From Spirochaetales bacterium (GTDB taxonomy: Bacteria; Spirochaetota; JAAYUW01), in contig JAAZOT010000073.1 in assembly GCA_012797605.1 (NCBI GenBank), positions 1-38,742 on the forward strand: a stretch of 38,742 nucleotides of DNA, given 5' to 3'. The notes under the pieces were generated by a model. That model ran no database searches. It was not told the origin of the DNA and saw nothing but the letters and a program-made list of their open reading frames with translations. Position numbers and translations under genes: made by a program. How positions within the stretch are numbered: the stretch's first letter is position 1; the number at the start of each line of letters is the position of its first letter. This document shows, in pieces, positions 8,005 through 16,939 of the stretch.

Positions 8005-9870
8005 TCATTTTTTAAAAACTTCATATAGTACATTATAATCTGAAGCTGGATTCCAGAATATATATGAATTGATTCCACTTTCTATAACCCCCCTCACTTC
8101 ATTTTTAATGTACTCCACAAAATCTTCATTTACATCAAGTTTAAATGCTTGAATCCATGGTCTTATAGCAACTTTATAGTTGGAATTCTCCATTGCTCGA
8201 ATTGTTCCATGTTTATATATCAATCTTACTGATTCTAGCTGATTTATGCCTTTTGAGTAGAATCCTTTTGAAAAATGAGATGGATAGTACATAGGATATA
8301 TAGCGTCGACTACTTGACTATTTAAAAATATATCCTGACCAATATGTTTTGAAATTTTGTACCAGCATTGATAGCCAAAAAAATCGATGGATAATGATAC
8401 TTTTAAGTTTTCCCTTGCCTTGTTTAAAAAATTAAATATCTGAACATTTTTTGAGATATTTTTATTATTATACCTATAATCTATATCTGATGTATTTCCC
8501 TCTGCTGGAAATCTTATATAGTCAAATTGAATTTCATAGACACCTAGATTTTCAATCTCTTTTGCTACATCTATTAAATAATTTAAGTACTCTACGTTAT
8601 ATGGATCTATCCATTTTTCTATGCTTTTTGCCCCAGACCATGGCAAATTTTTTGATTTACTCCATAATGCAAATTTATGATTATCATAATCATAGGCGAT
8701 TGGATCTCTAAATGAAACAATTCTAGCAATTATTTTAATATTATTTTCTCTAGCCTTTTCAAATAAATATTCAATATCAATGAGTTTCCTCGTTGACTTC
8801 ATCTTCTTTGCCAATTCTAAATTTGATCCATAAGATAAATAACCGTAATCATCCTTAAAATCTACAACAAAAGCATTTAGGTTACAGTACTTAGCTATAT
8901 CTATCAATTTATCTATCTTATTTTTACTACTAGCTGCAAAAGAGGAAAGATAAATACCTCTAATATTATTATCAATTATCTCTTCCTCTTCTTCAAAATC
9001 CTTATCAATTATAAATTGACCATTTTCATATTTAAAAATCCCAAAATTTGTATATGCATATACTTTATCATCTATTTCAAAAAACTTTTCCACTTTTTGT
9101 TTTACATTATTTTTTAATTCTAAATTAGAGTTGTAAATCTTATAAATAGAATTTTTACTTGATCTCATGGAATAATAAGAATCAAGATTTATTATATCTA
9201 CCCCTTTTGATGATTGATAACCTATAAAAAGGTCATTATCTTTAACAAATAAAGCTGTAATTGTTTCGAAGAGTAGACTCTGATCTGATGTATAAAAGAC
9301 CCTTTTTATTCCATAAAAAAAATGATAGAATCTTTCATCATCCAAAGATTTTGCAAACAAACCAGAGTAAGAGGTCCCAATAAAAATATAGTACTGATTA
9401 TTGGATCTTGTCATTTCACATGAAGTTAGATATGCGTTTGATGGAATTCCATCTATTGATATTTTTTTTATACTTCCTTCTATTCTTATATATATATTTT
9501 TATCTGTAACTATTATGGCCGTATTTGAGTCTTTTATTTTATAATCATTTATATATTCATAATCTGGATTCACCTTTATTAAATCTGGTATCTCATATAA
9601 ACCTCCAAATAAAGATTTATATGAAATATTTGAAAATATTATATTTTGATCTTCTACTTTATTTACTTGTTGGTTTTGATTGTTTTCACCAATTGAATCA
9701 AATGAACCGCCGATTTGATTATCTATTAAGCTAGAACTTTCATAGGCGTGAGACTTCTCATCAAACGCTATTTGGTTTCTTTGAATCTTCTCATTAACAA
9801 ACAAGAATGCTTGAGTTATAAGTATTAAAAAGATTAAAAATATTACTATGGTTCTATTTGTCTTTGCCAT
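8005..9870 (-). CDS. Exported DUF4015 putative glycoside hydrolase
   Basis: 621 aa. The N-terminus has one hydrophobic segment (about 8-26) after a few charges, so it is a signal anchor or uncleaved signal peptide. Residues ~30-300 are a beta-rich region of unknown type ending in an acidic run near 293-300. From RGIYLSS (304-310) to the end is the TIM-barrel DUF4015 domain: 'NAFVVDFKDDYG' with D337, FDYIRFP at 449-455 (D450, probable active-site acid), 'YPMYYPSHF' and a final 'SYIFWNPA' strand. DUF4015 is classed as glycosidase-like, but its substrate is not established to my knowledge. The start is supported by AAAAGG before the ATG. It is last in the minus cluster, 10 bases after the barrel-protein gene, suggesting a shared envelope role. 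Confidence 0.85.
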   Translation of the reverse strand: MAKTNRTIVIFLIFLILITQAFLFVNEKIQRNQIAFDEKSHAYESSSLIDNQIGGSFDSIGENNQNQQVNKVEDQNIIFSNISYKSLFGGLYEIPDLIKVNPDYEYINDYKIKDSNTAIIVTDKNIYIRIEGSIKKISIDGIPSNAYLTSCEMTRSNNQYYIFIGTSYSGLFAKSLDDERFYHFFYGIKRVFYTSDQSLLFETITALFVKDNDLFIGYQSSKGVDIINLDSYYSMRSSKNSIYKIYNSNLELKNNVKQKVEKFFEIDDKVYAYTNFGIFKYENGQFIIDKDFEEEEEIIDNNIRGIYLSSFAASSKNKIDKLIDIAKYCNLNAFVVDFKDDYGYLSYGSNLELAKKMKSTRKLIDIEYLFEKARENNIKIIARIVSFRDPIAYDYDNHKFALWSKSKNLPWSGAKSIEKWIDPYNVEYLNYLIDVAKEIENLGVYEIQFDYIRFPAEGNTSDIDYRYNNKNISKNVQIFNFLNKARENLKVSLSIDFFGYQCWYKISKHIGQDIFLNSQVVDAIYPMYYPSHFSKGFYSKGINQLESVRLIYKHGTIRAMENSNYKVAIRPWIQAFKLDVNEDFVEYIKNEVRGVIESGINSYIFWNPASDYNVLYEVFKK

Positions 9871-9880
9871 CTTTTACCTT

Positions 9881-11188
9881 TTAAAATAATAAATAAACAC
9901 AATTGTAAAAATAAATCTTGTTAATTTGATTATCGGTAATAGAAATAATTACTTTCATCGAAAGCCTAAAATTATTAATATAAAAAAAATAAAAAAAACC
10001 CATTCCAAAAGAAGCAGGTGGTATGTAAAAATCGTATGAATCATATAAAGAAACTTGTGGTACAGAAAAAGAGGTATAATAATTTAAATTCAAATTTGAA
10101 AAAAATTGAAGAACAAATCTATGAATTTGATAAAAATAAAAATCAAATTTTATACTTAAAAGAGAATCAGAGATAGAAAATATTGAATATATATTAGACA
10201 CCATATTATCAAAAATATTTAATTTTAATAAAATTGTATAATCAGGTTCTATATCCGTAACGTCACTTATTATATATGGCATGGAAAAATAGATACTTAT
10301 AAGTAACTTTTTTGAAATTAAGCTATACTCTTTTAGGTAAAATTCAAAATTTAGCTTTTTGATATCGCTACTATAAAGATAATCCTTATAATATACACCT
10401 AAAAATATTGGATTAATATTAAATATGATCTGATAAAAGTTACCGTCATTACAATAATAATTTGCTTGGTCCCTAATTTCCTTATGTATGGTTCTTATCA
10501 TTATGAAAGGTTCAATACTAATAAAAAGGAACCAATTATTAAAAAAATATGAATTATTTACAAAATAAAATTTGGATTCAAAAGCAAATTTCAATAAATT
10601 AAAAATTGAAAAATCAAAACCTATATAAAATTGATATTTATTTTCAAATTTAAAATCATTAATCTTTATAATATTTGGTTTATTAAACAGATTAAAAAGG
10701 ATTAATGAATTAAAATTTGTTAAATTAAGGTTAAATAGAAAGTTACAATTTTCTTTATTATTATCATAGTAAAAAGAAAGCCCTAAAATTTTTGTTTGGA
10801 ATGGATTTGTCTGAATGTAAAATCCTTTTATTATTAAATTGTCGTATGAGTCAGAAGGAGATAGATAATAATCAATCTCTAATTTAGGCTTTGAGAAATA
10901 TTGAATACTAAGACTATTTCCAAGATAACCCGAAAGATAACCATATCCATAGCTTAAAATAAATTCACCAAATAGAAATTTTATATAATCAAGATTTATT
11001 ATAGATGAAATTTTATTATTTCTATATATTAAAAAACCATCTTCCCACTTAATTAATAATAAATATTGCTCGGAAAGATATATGTTTGAATCTTTATAAT
11101 ACGAAGTTAAACCAAAAAATGAAACCAAATTAAAAGGGTAAGATGTAAAAAGCAAAAGAGCCAATGATTCCATATAATATATTATCAC
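9881..11188 (-). CDS. Putative large outer-membrane beta-barrel protein
   Basis: About 435 aa. After a hydrophobic N-terminus (signal-like), the whole sequence is alternating polar/hydrophobic beta-strand pattern rich in Phe, Tyr, Ile and Asn, ending in YLLF with a C-terminal aromatic. These are hallmarks of outer-membrane barrels. Residues ~60-95 ('DYIKFLFGEFILSYGYGYL') faintly resemble the 'GdY.v.fGqGL' segment of barrel proteins found in Bacteroidetes; this is only a visual impression. The frame opens with GTG at 11188 overlapping the rpe stop TGA; an ATG at 11173 is equally possible and neither has a clear ribosome site, so translation is probably coupled to rpe. No specific family is assigned. 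Confidence 0.65.
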   Translation of the reverse strand: MIIYYMESLALLLFTSYPFNLVSFFGLTSYYKDSNIYLSEQYLLLIKWEDGFLIYRNNKISSIINLDYIKFLFGEFILSYGYGYLSGYLGNSLSIQYFSKPKLEIDYYLSPSDSYDNLIIKGFYIQTNPFQTKILGLSFYYDNNKENCNFLFNLNLTNFNSLILFNLFNKPNIIKINDFKFENKYQFYIGFDFSIFNLLKFAFESKFYFVNNSYFFNNWFLFISIEPFIMIRTIHKEIRDQANYYCNDGNFYQIIFNINPIFLGVYYKDYLYSSDIKKLNFEFYLKEYSLISKKLLISIYFSMPYIISDVTDIEPDYTILLKLNIFDNMVSNIYSIFSISDSLLSIKFDFYFYQIHRFVLQFFSNLNLNYYTSFSVPQVSLYDSYDFYIPPASFGMGFFYFFYINNFRLSMKVIISITDNQINKIYFYNCVYLLF

Positions 11189-11829
11189 TTAAAGAATGCA
11201 GAACCAATTACTATGAGATCTGCTCCTTTTTCAATTATAGATTTCGCATTTTCAAAATTTATACCACCATCAACTTGAATCAAAAATCTTAAATCATTTT
11301 TCTTTCTATATATATCTAGGTAATCAATTTTAATAAGTGAGTCTTCGATCAATTTTTGACCTGAAAATCCAGGCTCAACAGACATTACAAGTACCAAATC
11401 CAATTCCTTTAAATACTTTTCTATCTTGCTTACATCAGTTTTAGGTTTAATTGAAATTCCAACTTTTCTATTTATTTTTTTTATTTTATTTATTAAGTTA
11501 AAAATATCTTCTTCAGAATTTAAGGCTTCAAGATGAAATGTTATATATTTAATCTTATCGAATAAAAATTTATCTATAAAAAAAGAAGGATTTGATACCA
11601 TAAGATGAAGATCTGCAATTAAATTCGTTACATTAAGAATATCAGATGTTATTTTAGGTCCAAAAGAAATATTAGGAACAAAGTTACCATCCATTACATC
11701 TAAATGAATAATTTTACAACCAAAATCCTCAATCTTCTTTATTTCATCTTTTATTATTGAAAAATCGGATGCAAATATAGATGGACATATTTTTTCAGCA
11801 AAATCAACTTGTTTTAATTTTTTCTCCAT
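11185..11829 (-). CDS. rpe: Ribulose-phosphate 3-epimerase
   Basis: 214-aa TIM-barrel enzyme interconverting ribulose-5-phosphate and xylulose-5-phosphate in the pentose phosphate pathway. CPSIFASDF at 15-23, HLDVMDGNFVPN starting at 42, DLHLMV at 73-78, EPGFSGQ (152-158) and QVDGGI (185-190) are all present. The four metal ligands are visible as H42, D44, H75 and D187, and D187 is also catalytic, so it should be active. It ends unusually early at GSAFFK; family members normally continue 10-20 residues through a last helix. The stop overlaps the start of the following barrel gene. Upstream is the PASTA gene, about 60 bases away. Confidence 0.95.
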   Translation of the reverse strand: MEKKLKQVDFAEKICPSIFASDFSIIKDEIKKIEDFGCKIIHLDVMDGNFVPNISFGPKITSDILNVTNLIADLHLMVSNPSFFIDKFLFDKIKYITFHLEALNSEEDIFNLINKIKKINRKVGISIKPKTDVSKIEKYLKELDLVLVMSVEPGFSGQKLIEDSLIKIDYLDIYRKKNDLRFLIQVDGGINFENAKSIIEKGADLIVIGSAFFK

Positions 11830-11892
11830 TTCTTACTTTATCTTAATTTATTTAAAATATTTAATTAAGTTTCTATTAAATTAATATTAATT

Positions 11893-12879
11893 TTACAACT
11901 TTTTTTGTCCAACAAAAATAGTTATAGTTGAACCTTTTGCAATCTTTTCATTTGCTAAAGGATTTTGATTTATAACTATACCTACCTTATCAAGATTATC
12001 TGTTTGAACATATTGAATATCTAAGATAAGTCCAAGTGTTTCTATTTCTTTTTGAACTTGTTCAACAGTTTTTCCGGAAAAATCTGGAATAGTAATAAAA
12101 TCAGGCATAGTTCCTTTAGATACAACTATTTTAATGGTATCAATGGTTGTTAAATCTGCACCGGCTTGTGGTTGTTGAGATATTATTAAACCCTTATCAA
12201 AAATATCAGAATATTCCTCCCCTATCTTTTCAATTTTAATCTCTCTTTTTAAAATAAGACTTAATTCTTGTACTTTTTTTTGGAGTGCAAAAACTGTCCA
12301 TCCTGAAAAATCCTCTAAAAATGATGATTCCAAACCTTTGGAAACAACTAATTTGACTTTTCTTTGTTGCTTAATGACATGTCCTGAATGAGGGTATTGA
12401 AAAATAATTGTACCATAAGGAAGATGAGAAAATCTTGATTCTATTACTGGGATAAGATTTAAACTTTGAATTTGCTCAATAGCTTCTAAAACCCTCATAT
12501 TCCTAAATTCTGGTATCTTAACAGTGTCATAACTCTGAACCCAAATATTGTAGGTCAATAAAAATATAATGATAGATAAAACAATATAAAAAATTATAGT
12601 AAAAGCAAGATATCCTGAATCTATGATTTTTTTTGAATGCTTCAAAAATGATTTTATAAGGTATCTGATTCTATATTTTAAAAACTTAAACCTATACTTA
12701 AATTTATTCAAATAAAAAGAAAAACCATCTTTAGTAAATAAATAATTTGCAATATGAACTACCCTTTCTTTTTTTCTAATAAAATTATGCTTGATTCCTT
12801 TTGTTTTTTTAATTAGATCTGAAAAAAATTTTTTTATAAAATAAAAAATTACAATTATTAAAGAATGTTTTTTCTTCAT
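11893..12879 (-). CDS. Membrane-anchored protein with three PASTA domains, no kinase
   Basis: 328 aa. Residues 1-89 are very basic (about 25 Lys/Arg against 4 acidic residues) and likely cytoplasmic. A single transmembrane helix spans about 90-113. Three PASTA repeats follow outside: ~118-182, ~186-256 and ~261-326, each with the 'Q.P.aG..i..g..I.l.VSkG' ending. PASTA domains bind peptidoglycan fragments and usually sit on Ser/Thr kinases or penicillin-binding proteins; here there is neither. Its ATG overlaps the fmt stop as ATGA, so the two are translationally coupled. I recall a PASTA-type gene beside fmt/def in other spirochaetes, but could not check it. The job of the basic tail is unknown; binding to membrane, nucleic acid or a partner is possible. 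Confidence 0.88.
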   Translation of the reverse strand: MKKKHSLIIVIFYFIKKFFSDLIKKTKGIKHNFIRKKERVVHIANYLFTKDGFSFYLNKFKYRFKFLKYRIRYLIKSFLKHSKKIIDSGYLAFTIIFYIVLSIIIFLLTYNIWVQSYDTVKIPEFRNMRVLEAIEQIQSLNLIPVIESRFSHLPYGTIIFQYPHSGHVIKQQRKVKLVVSKGLESSFLEDFSGWTVFALQKKVQELSLILKREIKIEKIGEEYSDIFDKGLIISQQPQAGADLTTIDTIKIVVSKGTMPDFITIPDFSGKTVEQVQKEIETLGLILDIQYVQTDNLDKVGIVINQNPLANEKIAKGSTITIFVGQKKL

Positions 12880-13808
12880 AAAATTGGCTCCATATCAATT
12901 TTTTTTTCATAAAATCTTTTTCTATACCCATTTAAAAATTCCATAATATTTTGTTGATTTTTGCCAGCTTTTTGCAATTTCAATATTGAAATGGTTTTAT
13001 CTTTACAACCAATAAATATTCCTTCTTCCTTGACACTTAGATATCCAGATTTAATATTTATGTTTTCATCGATTTTTGCATCTAAAAGGACAAGTAAATC
13101 ATCTTCTATTTTTAATTTAACTTTTGGCCATTTTTCAAAAGCTTTTATTTTACCAACCACTATACTTGCATCTTCATTTTGAAAGTCAATAAAGGCATCT
13201 TTTTTCTCTATTTTTCTAGTATAGGTAGCCATTTTTTCATCTTGATTTTGTGGATAAAATAGTTCAATATTTTTCACAAAAATCTCAAAAGCAAAAGAGG
13301 TATAATATTGCATCAAATCATAAAATTTTGAGAAAGTGTACCATTCATCTAATTCAAAAGTTAGTTGAAACAAAATATCACCACTATCAACGAATTCATT
13401 CATCTTAATTAATGAAATCCCAGTTTTTTTTACATTATCTATTATTTGGAAATGCAAAGGTGATGGGCCTCGATATTTAGGGAGAATAGATGGATGGATG
13501 TTTATTGGATATTTCAAAGGAAGATCAAGAACATTTTTTTTTAAAATAAAAGCAAAGTCTACTACTAAAAAATAATCAACCTTTATATCTTTTATCTTTT
13601 CATAAATTTGACTTGACTTTTCAATGTAAATAATAGGTATATCTTTTTCTTTAGCCTTTTTTACTGTATTTATATCTTCCAACTTAAAATGTCTTCCTTT
13701 AGGTTTTGGCGTTGAAGTGACAACAGCCTTAACTTCATAATGATCAAACAAATACTCTGCAGCCATATGACCAAAATCAGAAGTTGTAAAAAGAATGAAG
13801 CTATGCAT
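12876..13808 (-). CDS. fmt: Methionyl-tRNA formyltransferase
   Basis: 310 aa; formylates Met-tRNAfMet using 10-formyl-tetrahydrofolate for initiation. The N-terminal Rossmann-like formyltransferase domain (1-~190) has the core 'NIHPSILPKYRGPSPLHF' (103-120), a variant of the usual NvHaSLLPrwRGAaPi, with catalytic N103, H105 and D144 (DSGDI, 141-145). The C-terminal OB-like domain with 'ENFIIKL'-free basic surface runs ~205-310 and matches the usual length. The N-terminus (FTTSDFGHMAAEYL) lacks the more common 'GTPxFA' wording but aligns in place. It overlaps def by eight bases upstream and the PASTA gene by four downstream, a tight operon in which def removes the group fmt adds. Confidence 0.93.
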   Translation of the reverse strand: MHSFILFTTSDFGHMAAEYLFDHYEVKAVVTSTPKPKGRHFKLEDINTVKKAKEKDIPIIYIEKSSQIYEKIKDIKVDYFLVVDFAFILKKNVLDLPLKYPINIHPSILPKYRGPSPLHFQIIDNVKKTGISLIKMNEFVDSGDILFQLTFELDEWYTFSKFYDLMQYYTSFAFEIFVKNIELFYPQNQDEKMATYTRKIEKKDAFIDFQNEDASIVVGKIKAFEKWPKVKLKIEDDLLVLLDAKIDENINIKSGYLSVKEEGIFIGCKDKTISILKLQKAGKNQQNIMEFLNGYRKRFYEKKIDMEPIL

Positions 13809-14316
13809 TATATCTCCTGTTAATAGTATCTAAAATAGCTTCAATATTTTTAAATTTTTCTTGAGAAATCCTATCGATAAATCTGACACCATTGATATGA
13901 TCTATTTCATGTTGTAAAACTCTTGATAATAGTTCATGAGCTTCAATGGTCTTTTTATTTAAATTTAAATCTTGATATTCAACTATTACACCTTCTGGTC
14001 TATCAATTGATAAATAAAGTTTGGGAAAAGAAAGACATCCTTCTTCAAATGTTACAATAGGATTAATATAAGATACTATCTTTGGATTAATTAGTATAGT
14101 GGGAGAATTAAAAGGTTCAATACCTGCAATAGCAACAATACATTTATTACTACCAATTTGATTGGCAGCTAAGCCAATTCCATCATACTTTATCATCATG
14201 CTTATTAAAATATTTGAAAATTCAATAATATTAGTATCAATCTTTTCTACCTTTTCACACTTTTGGCTCAAAATAGGGTTATTGTAGTACACAATTGAAT
14301 CCTCTTTTTTATTCAT
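13801..14316 (-). CDS. def: Peptide deformylase
   Basis: 171-aa metalloenzyme that removes the N-formyl group from nascent proteins. The three signature motifs are intact: GIGLAANQIG (46-55), EGCLSFP (92-98, metal-ligand C94) and QHEIDHINGV (135-144, metal-ligand H136 and H140, catalytic E137). The length is typical of type 1 bacterial deformylases. The start ATG has GGTGGG upstream. It lies 13 bases after dtd and overlaps fmt by eight bases, so the group is clearly one transcription unit. Confidence 0.97.
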   Translation of the reverse strand: MNKKEDSIVYYNNPILSQKCEKVEKIDTNIIEFSNILISMMIKYDGIGLAANQIGSNKCIVAIAGIEPFNSPTILINPKIVSYINPIVTFEEGCLSFPKLYLSIDRPEGVIVEYQDLNLNKKTIEAHELLSRVLQHEIDHINGVRFIDRISQEKFKNIEAILDTINRRYNA

Positions 14317-14329
14317 GATCCCACCAATT

Positions 14330-14776
14330 TTAAAACTTTTTTGAATCTAATACAAATGTAACAGGTCCATCATTTACAATATTTATTATCATATGCTCAC
14401 CAAATACTCCTTCTTTGACATTGATTTTATGCTGTTTCAATTTAATAATAAAGTTTTCAAATATTTCTTTTGCCTTTTGTGGTTCCATACAAGAATCAAA
14501 AGATGGTCTATTGCCATTTTTAATATTTGCAGTTAGAGTAAATTGTGAAATAACTAAAATCTCTCCATTTGCTTGGAAGATATTATTATTCATTTTATAA
14601 TTTTCATCCTCAAATATCCTTAGGTTGACAATTTTTTTTATTATTTTTTCAGAAGAGTCAAAATCATCCTCTTTGGATATTCCCACTAAAAGCAAAATAC
14701 CTTTATCAATTGCTGATACTATTTTACCAGCAACTTCGCAACTAGCAAATTTAACTCTTTGTAAAACTACAATCAT
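14330..14776 (-). CDS. dtd: D-aminoacyl-tRNA deacylase
   Basis: 148 aa; hydrolyses D-amino acids (and mischarged glycine) from tRNA, a translation proofreading role. It shows the DTD fold from the start (MIVVLQRVKFASCEV), SQFTLTA at 77-83 whose Thr region supports the active site, GNRPSF (88-93) and the cross-subunit motif NDGPVT (135-140, Gly-cis-Pro), with GVFGEHM before it. The Ala usually found in 'FGAxM' is Glu here, a small deviation. No strong ribosome site is visible before the ATG. It sits between the M23 peptidase and def in the cluster. Confidence 0.95.
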   Translation of the reverse strand: MIVVLQRVKFASCEVAGKIVSAIDKGILLLVGISKEDDFDSSEKIIKKIVNLRIFEDENYKMNNNIFQANGEILVISQFTLTANIKNGNRPSFDSCMEPQKAKEIFENFIIKLKQHKINVKEGVFGEHMIINIVNDGPVTFVLDSKKF

Positions 14777-14839
14777 ATTTATGTTTTTTTAAAAAAGTAA
14801 ATGATTTAGCAAAAAACGCAATTATTTATTGGAAAGTTA

Positions 14840-15763
14840 CTAATGGTTGAAAAAAAGAAGTAAATTTGAAGGATTTACTCTTTTTTTATTGAACCTTATT
14901 TCAAAATGAAGATGTGGTCCTGTAGTTTTACCAGTATTACCTGTTAAGGCTATGATTTTATCGAAATCGACTTTATCTTGAATCTGAATAAGTATTTTTG
15001 ATAAGTGCCCATAGTATGTTTCATAACCATATCCATGTTCTATAATTACAAGATTTCCATAATCTTTTTTAAATCCAGTAAAAATAACTTTGCCAGGCAT
15101 AGCTGGATAAACATTTGTTCCGATAGGAACTGCAATATCAACACCACCATGAAATGTAGATTTATGACTAAATGGATCGATTCTTACTCCAAAACTTGAA
15201 GATAAAACGCCTTTACCTCTAAGTGGATCCCTAAATAAAGAACCTAAAAAAAGTATTTTTTCTTCTTTAGAAAAATGAGCAAGAGGAACGAAAATTTTTT
15301 CAAGTTTTTTAATTTCAGATTCATTTTTTAAATGATTCACAAATAATATCGAACTGCTACTTATTCCATAATTTTTGGTGATTTTTTCAAGAATATTATC
15401 TTTATCATTATCGATAAAGATTCCTTCACAATTTGGAATCAAATAGGTATCTTCAGTATCAAACAAATATTGAGAAAAAAGGTTATTGACAGAAGCTATA
15501 GTATCGACAGAGAGTTGAAAATAGTTTGCTATTCTATATAAATCATCATATTTTTCTGGTTTATAATATGCAAATCGAAGAGGTAAAAATTTACCAGAGG
15601 AATGGCATCCATAATTATAGGAAATTTCAGAGATAAATTCTTTGTATAAGAAATCTTCTATTAAAGGTTTTGAGAAAAAGGGAAAATCATCATTATTTAG
15701 TGAAATAAAAGTAGATAAAACTAAAATTGAAAAACTAATTATTAGGATTGATTTAGCTTTCAT
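14840..15763 (-). CDS. Exported M23 peptidase with LysM-like region
   Basis: 307 aa; a zinc endopeptidase probably acting on peptidoglycan cross-links in the periplasm. The N-terminal signal sequence spans about 5-22. Residues ~65-160 contain two degenerate LysM-like segments ('DDLYRIANYFQLSVDTIASVN' region and 'DNILEKITKNYGISSSSILFVN' region). The peptidase M23 domain covers ~183-300, with zinc ligands H205 and D209 (HGGVD) and H286, plus H253 (YGHLSK) and H284 (GPHLHFEIR). The ligand set is complete, so activity is expected. It lies directly downstream of the ABC permease gene, about 40 bases apart. The pairing resembles FtsEX-type control of M23 hydrolases by an ABC complex, but that link is speculation. 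Confidence 0.92.
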   Translation of the reverse strand: MKAKSILIISFSILVLSTFISLNNDDFPFFSKPLIEDFLYKEFISEISYNYGCHSSGKFLPLRFAYYKPEKYDDLYRIANYFQLSVDTIASVNNLFSQYLFDTEDTYLIPNCEGIFIDNDKDNILEKITKNYGISSSSILFVNHLKNESEIKKLEKIFVPLAHFSKEEKILFLGSLFRDPLRGKGVLSSSFGVRIDPFSHKSTFHGGVDIAVPIGTNVYPAMPGKVIFTGFKKDYGNLVIIEHGYGYETYYGHLSKILIQIQDKVDFDKIIALTGNTGKTTGPHLHFEIRFNKKRVNPSNLLLFFNH

Positions 15764-15802
15764 TTTTAATTAAATTTTCGGTGACTTTTAGATATATTAA
15801 AT

Positions 15803-16939
15803 CTATAATCTGCCACTATTACTTTTGCTTTTATTATAGGAATTAATTAAAAAAATAATCAATAAGATAGCCGTATAAATCAAACAATATAATATTGTCA
15901 AATGAATTGACTTTAATGGTGAAAGATTTAAATAAAGGATCCAATACCATGTTTTTTCTGCTTGAACACTGGGTAATAGATAAGATATTATATTAGAAAA
16001 AATAGTATTATTATCAATCATTGGAAATGTTAAATAATGAATAAAAAACATTATAAAAGAAAGTATTACAAAGATATTTTTCTTTTTTGTAAGATAAGAT
16101 ATAGAATATCCAAGCAAAGAAGCGGCGAAACTTAAAAAAAAGGTATTAATTGGAAAATATGGATATCCAAAAAAAGGTGATCTTTTTGCAATTAGGCTAT
16201 AAAATGATAGTCCAAACGAGTTCAATATAAATAAAGCTAATGAAATTAAAAATGATAAAATTATTATAATAGGTAAAAAGGATTGATTGATCCCCTTCAA
16301 AAAATCATCATATTCTTTACTTAATAGATAGTTTCCAAAGTTATAGGAAGAGAGAAATGTGAAAATAAAAACAAAAATTATTAAACCAGATAAAATAGAA
16401 TAATTTGAAGGGAGCGATTTATTCGTTATAGTTTCAACTATCTCAAGAGGAATTATTTTTGTCTCAACCATTTCTGAAAATGCTGTGAAAAGTTCTAATT
16501 TAATTTCTTTTGCAAATTTTTTTTCATTTGAGTAAATTAAAATCCTTGGTTTTACGCTACTTGATTTAGAGAAATTAGCTAGATGACTAAAAAGAGTATA
16601 ATTTTCAGGAAAATAAAGTATTAAAGATATTTTTCCATTATTCAAAGCTTCAATGGCACTATCAAGATTCTTAAAATTTTTTAGTTCATTTCCTTGTTTT
16701 TTAAGACTTTCTATTATTTGGTTGGAAAAAGATAAAATTTGTGATGAAAATTGTAATGTTATTCCCTTATCCAGATTAACTATTCCAATGACCAGGTTAG
16801 TTTTTGGAAAGTAAGCGGAAAATAGAATTACAATAATTATCGATAAAGAGATCAATGTTATTAAAAAAACTTTCTTGGAATTAATAAATATAGACCAAAA
16901 AAGCAAAGTAAATAGACTAATTGATTTTGATTCTTTCAT
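15803..16939 (-). CDS. ABC-2-type transporter permease
   Basis: About 378 aa from the ATG at 16939; the frame opens four codons earlier at a TTG, but the ATG has a GAGAG just upstream. Topology is typical of the ABC-2 family: one membrane helix near the N-terminus (~20-45), a large external domain (~50-185) with the 'VNLDKG' opening seen in YhgE/DrrB-like permeases, then five more hydrophobic segments between ~185 and 370. The substrate is unknown; relatives export lipids, drugs or polysaccharides. The gene overlaps its partner ATPase gene by about 23 bases, so they are probably translated together. The oddity is in the partner, whose ATP-binding motifs are lost. Confidence 0.82.
   Translation of the reverse strand: MKESKSISLFTLLFWSIFINSKKVFLITLISLSIIIVILFSAYFPKTNLVIGIVNLDKGITLQFSSQILSFSNQIIESLKKQGNELKNFKNLDSAIEALNNGKISLILYFPENYTLFSHLANFSKSSSVKPRILIYSNEKKFAKEIKLELFTAFSEMVETKIIPLEIVETITNKSLPSNYSILSGLIIFVFIFTFLSSYNFGNYLLSKEYDDFLKGINQSFLPIIIILSFLISLALFILNSFGLSFYSLIAKRSPFFGYPYFPINTFFLSFAASLLGYSISYLTKKKNIFVILSFIMFFIHYLTFPMIDNNTIFSNIISYLLPSVQAEKTWYWILYLNLSPLKSIHLTILYCLIYTAILLIIFLINSYNKSKSNSGRL

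Noticed and set aside
11170-11200. Frameshift that would extend Rpe
   Set aside because: The sequence after the stop in the other frames gives no Rpe-like residues, so the early end looks real.
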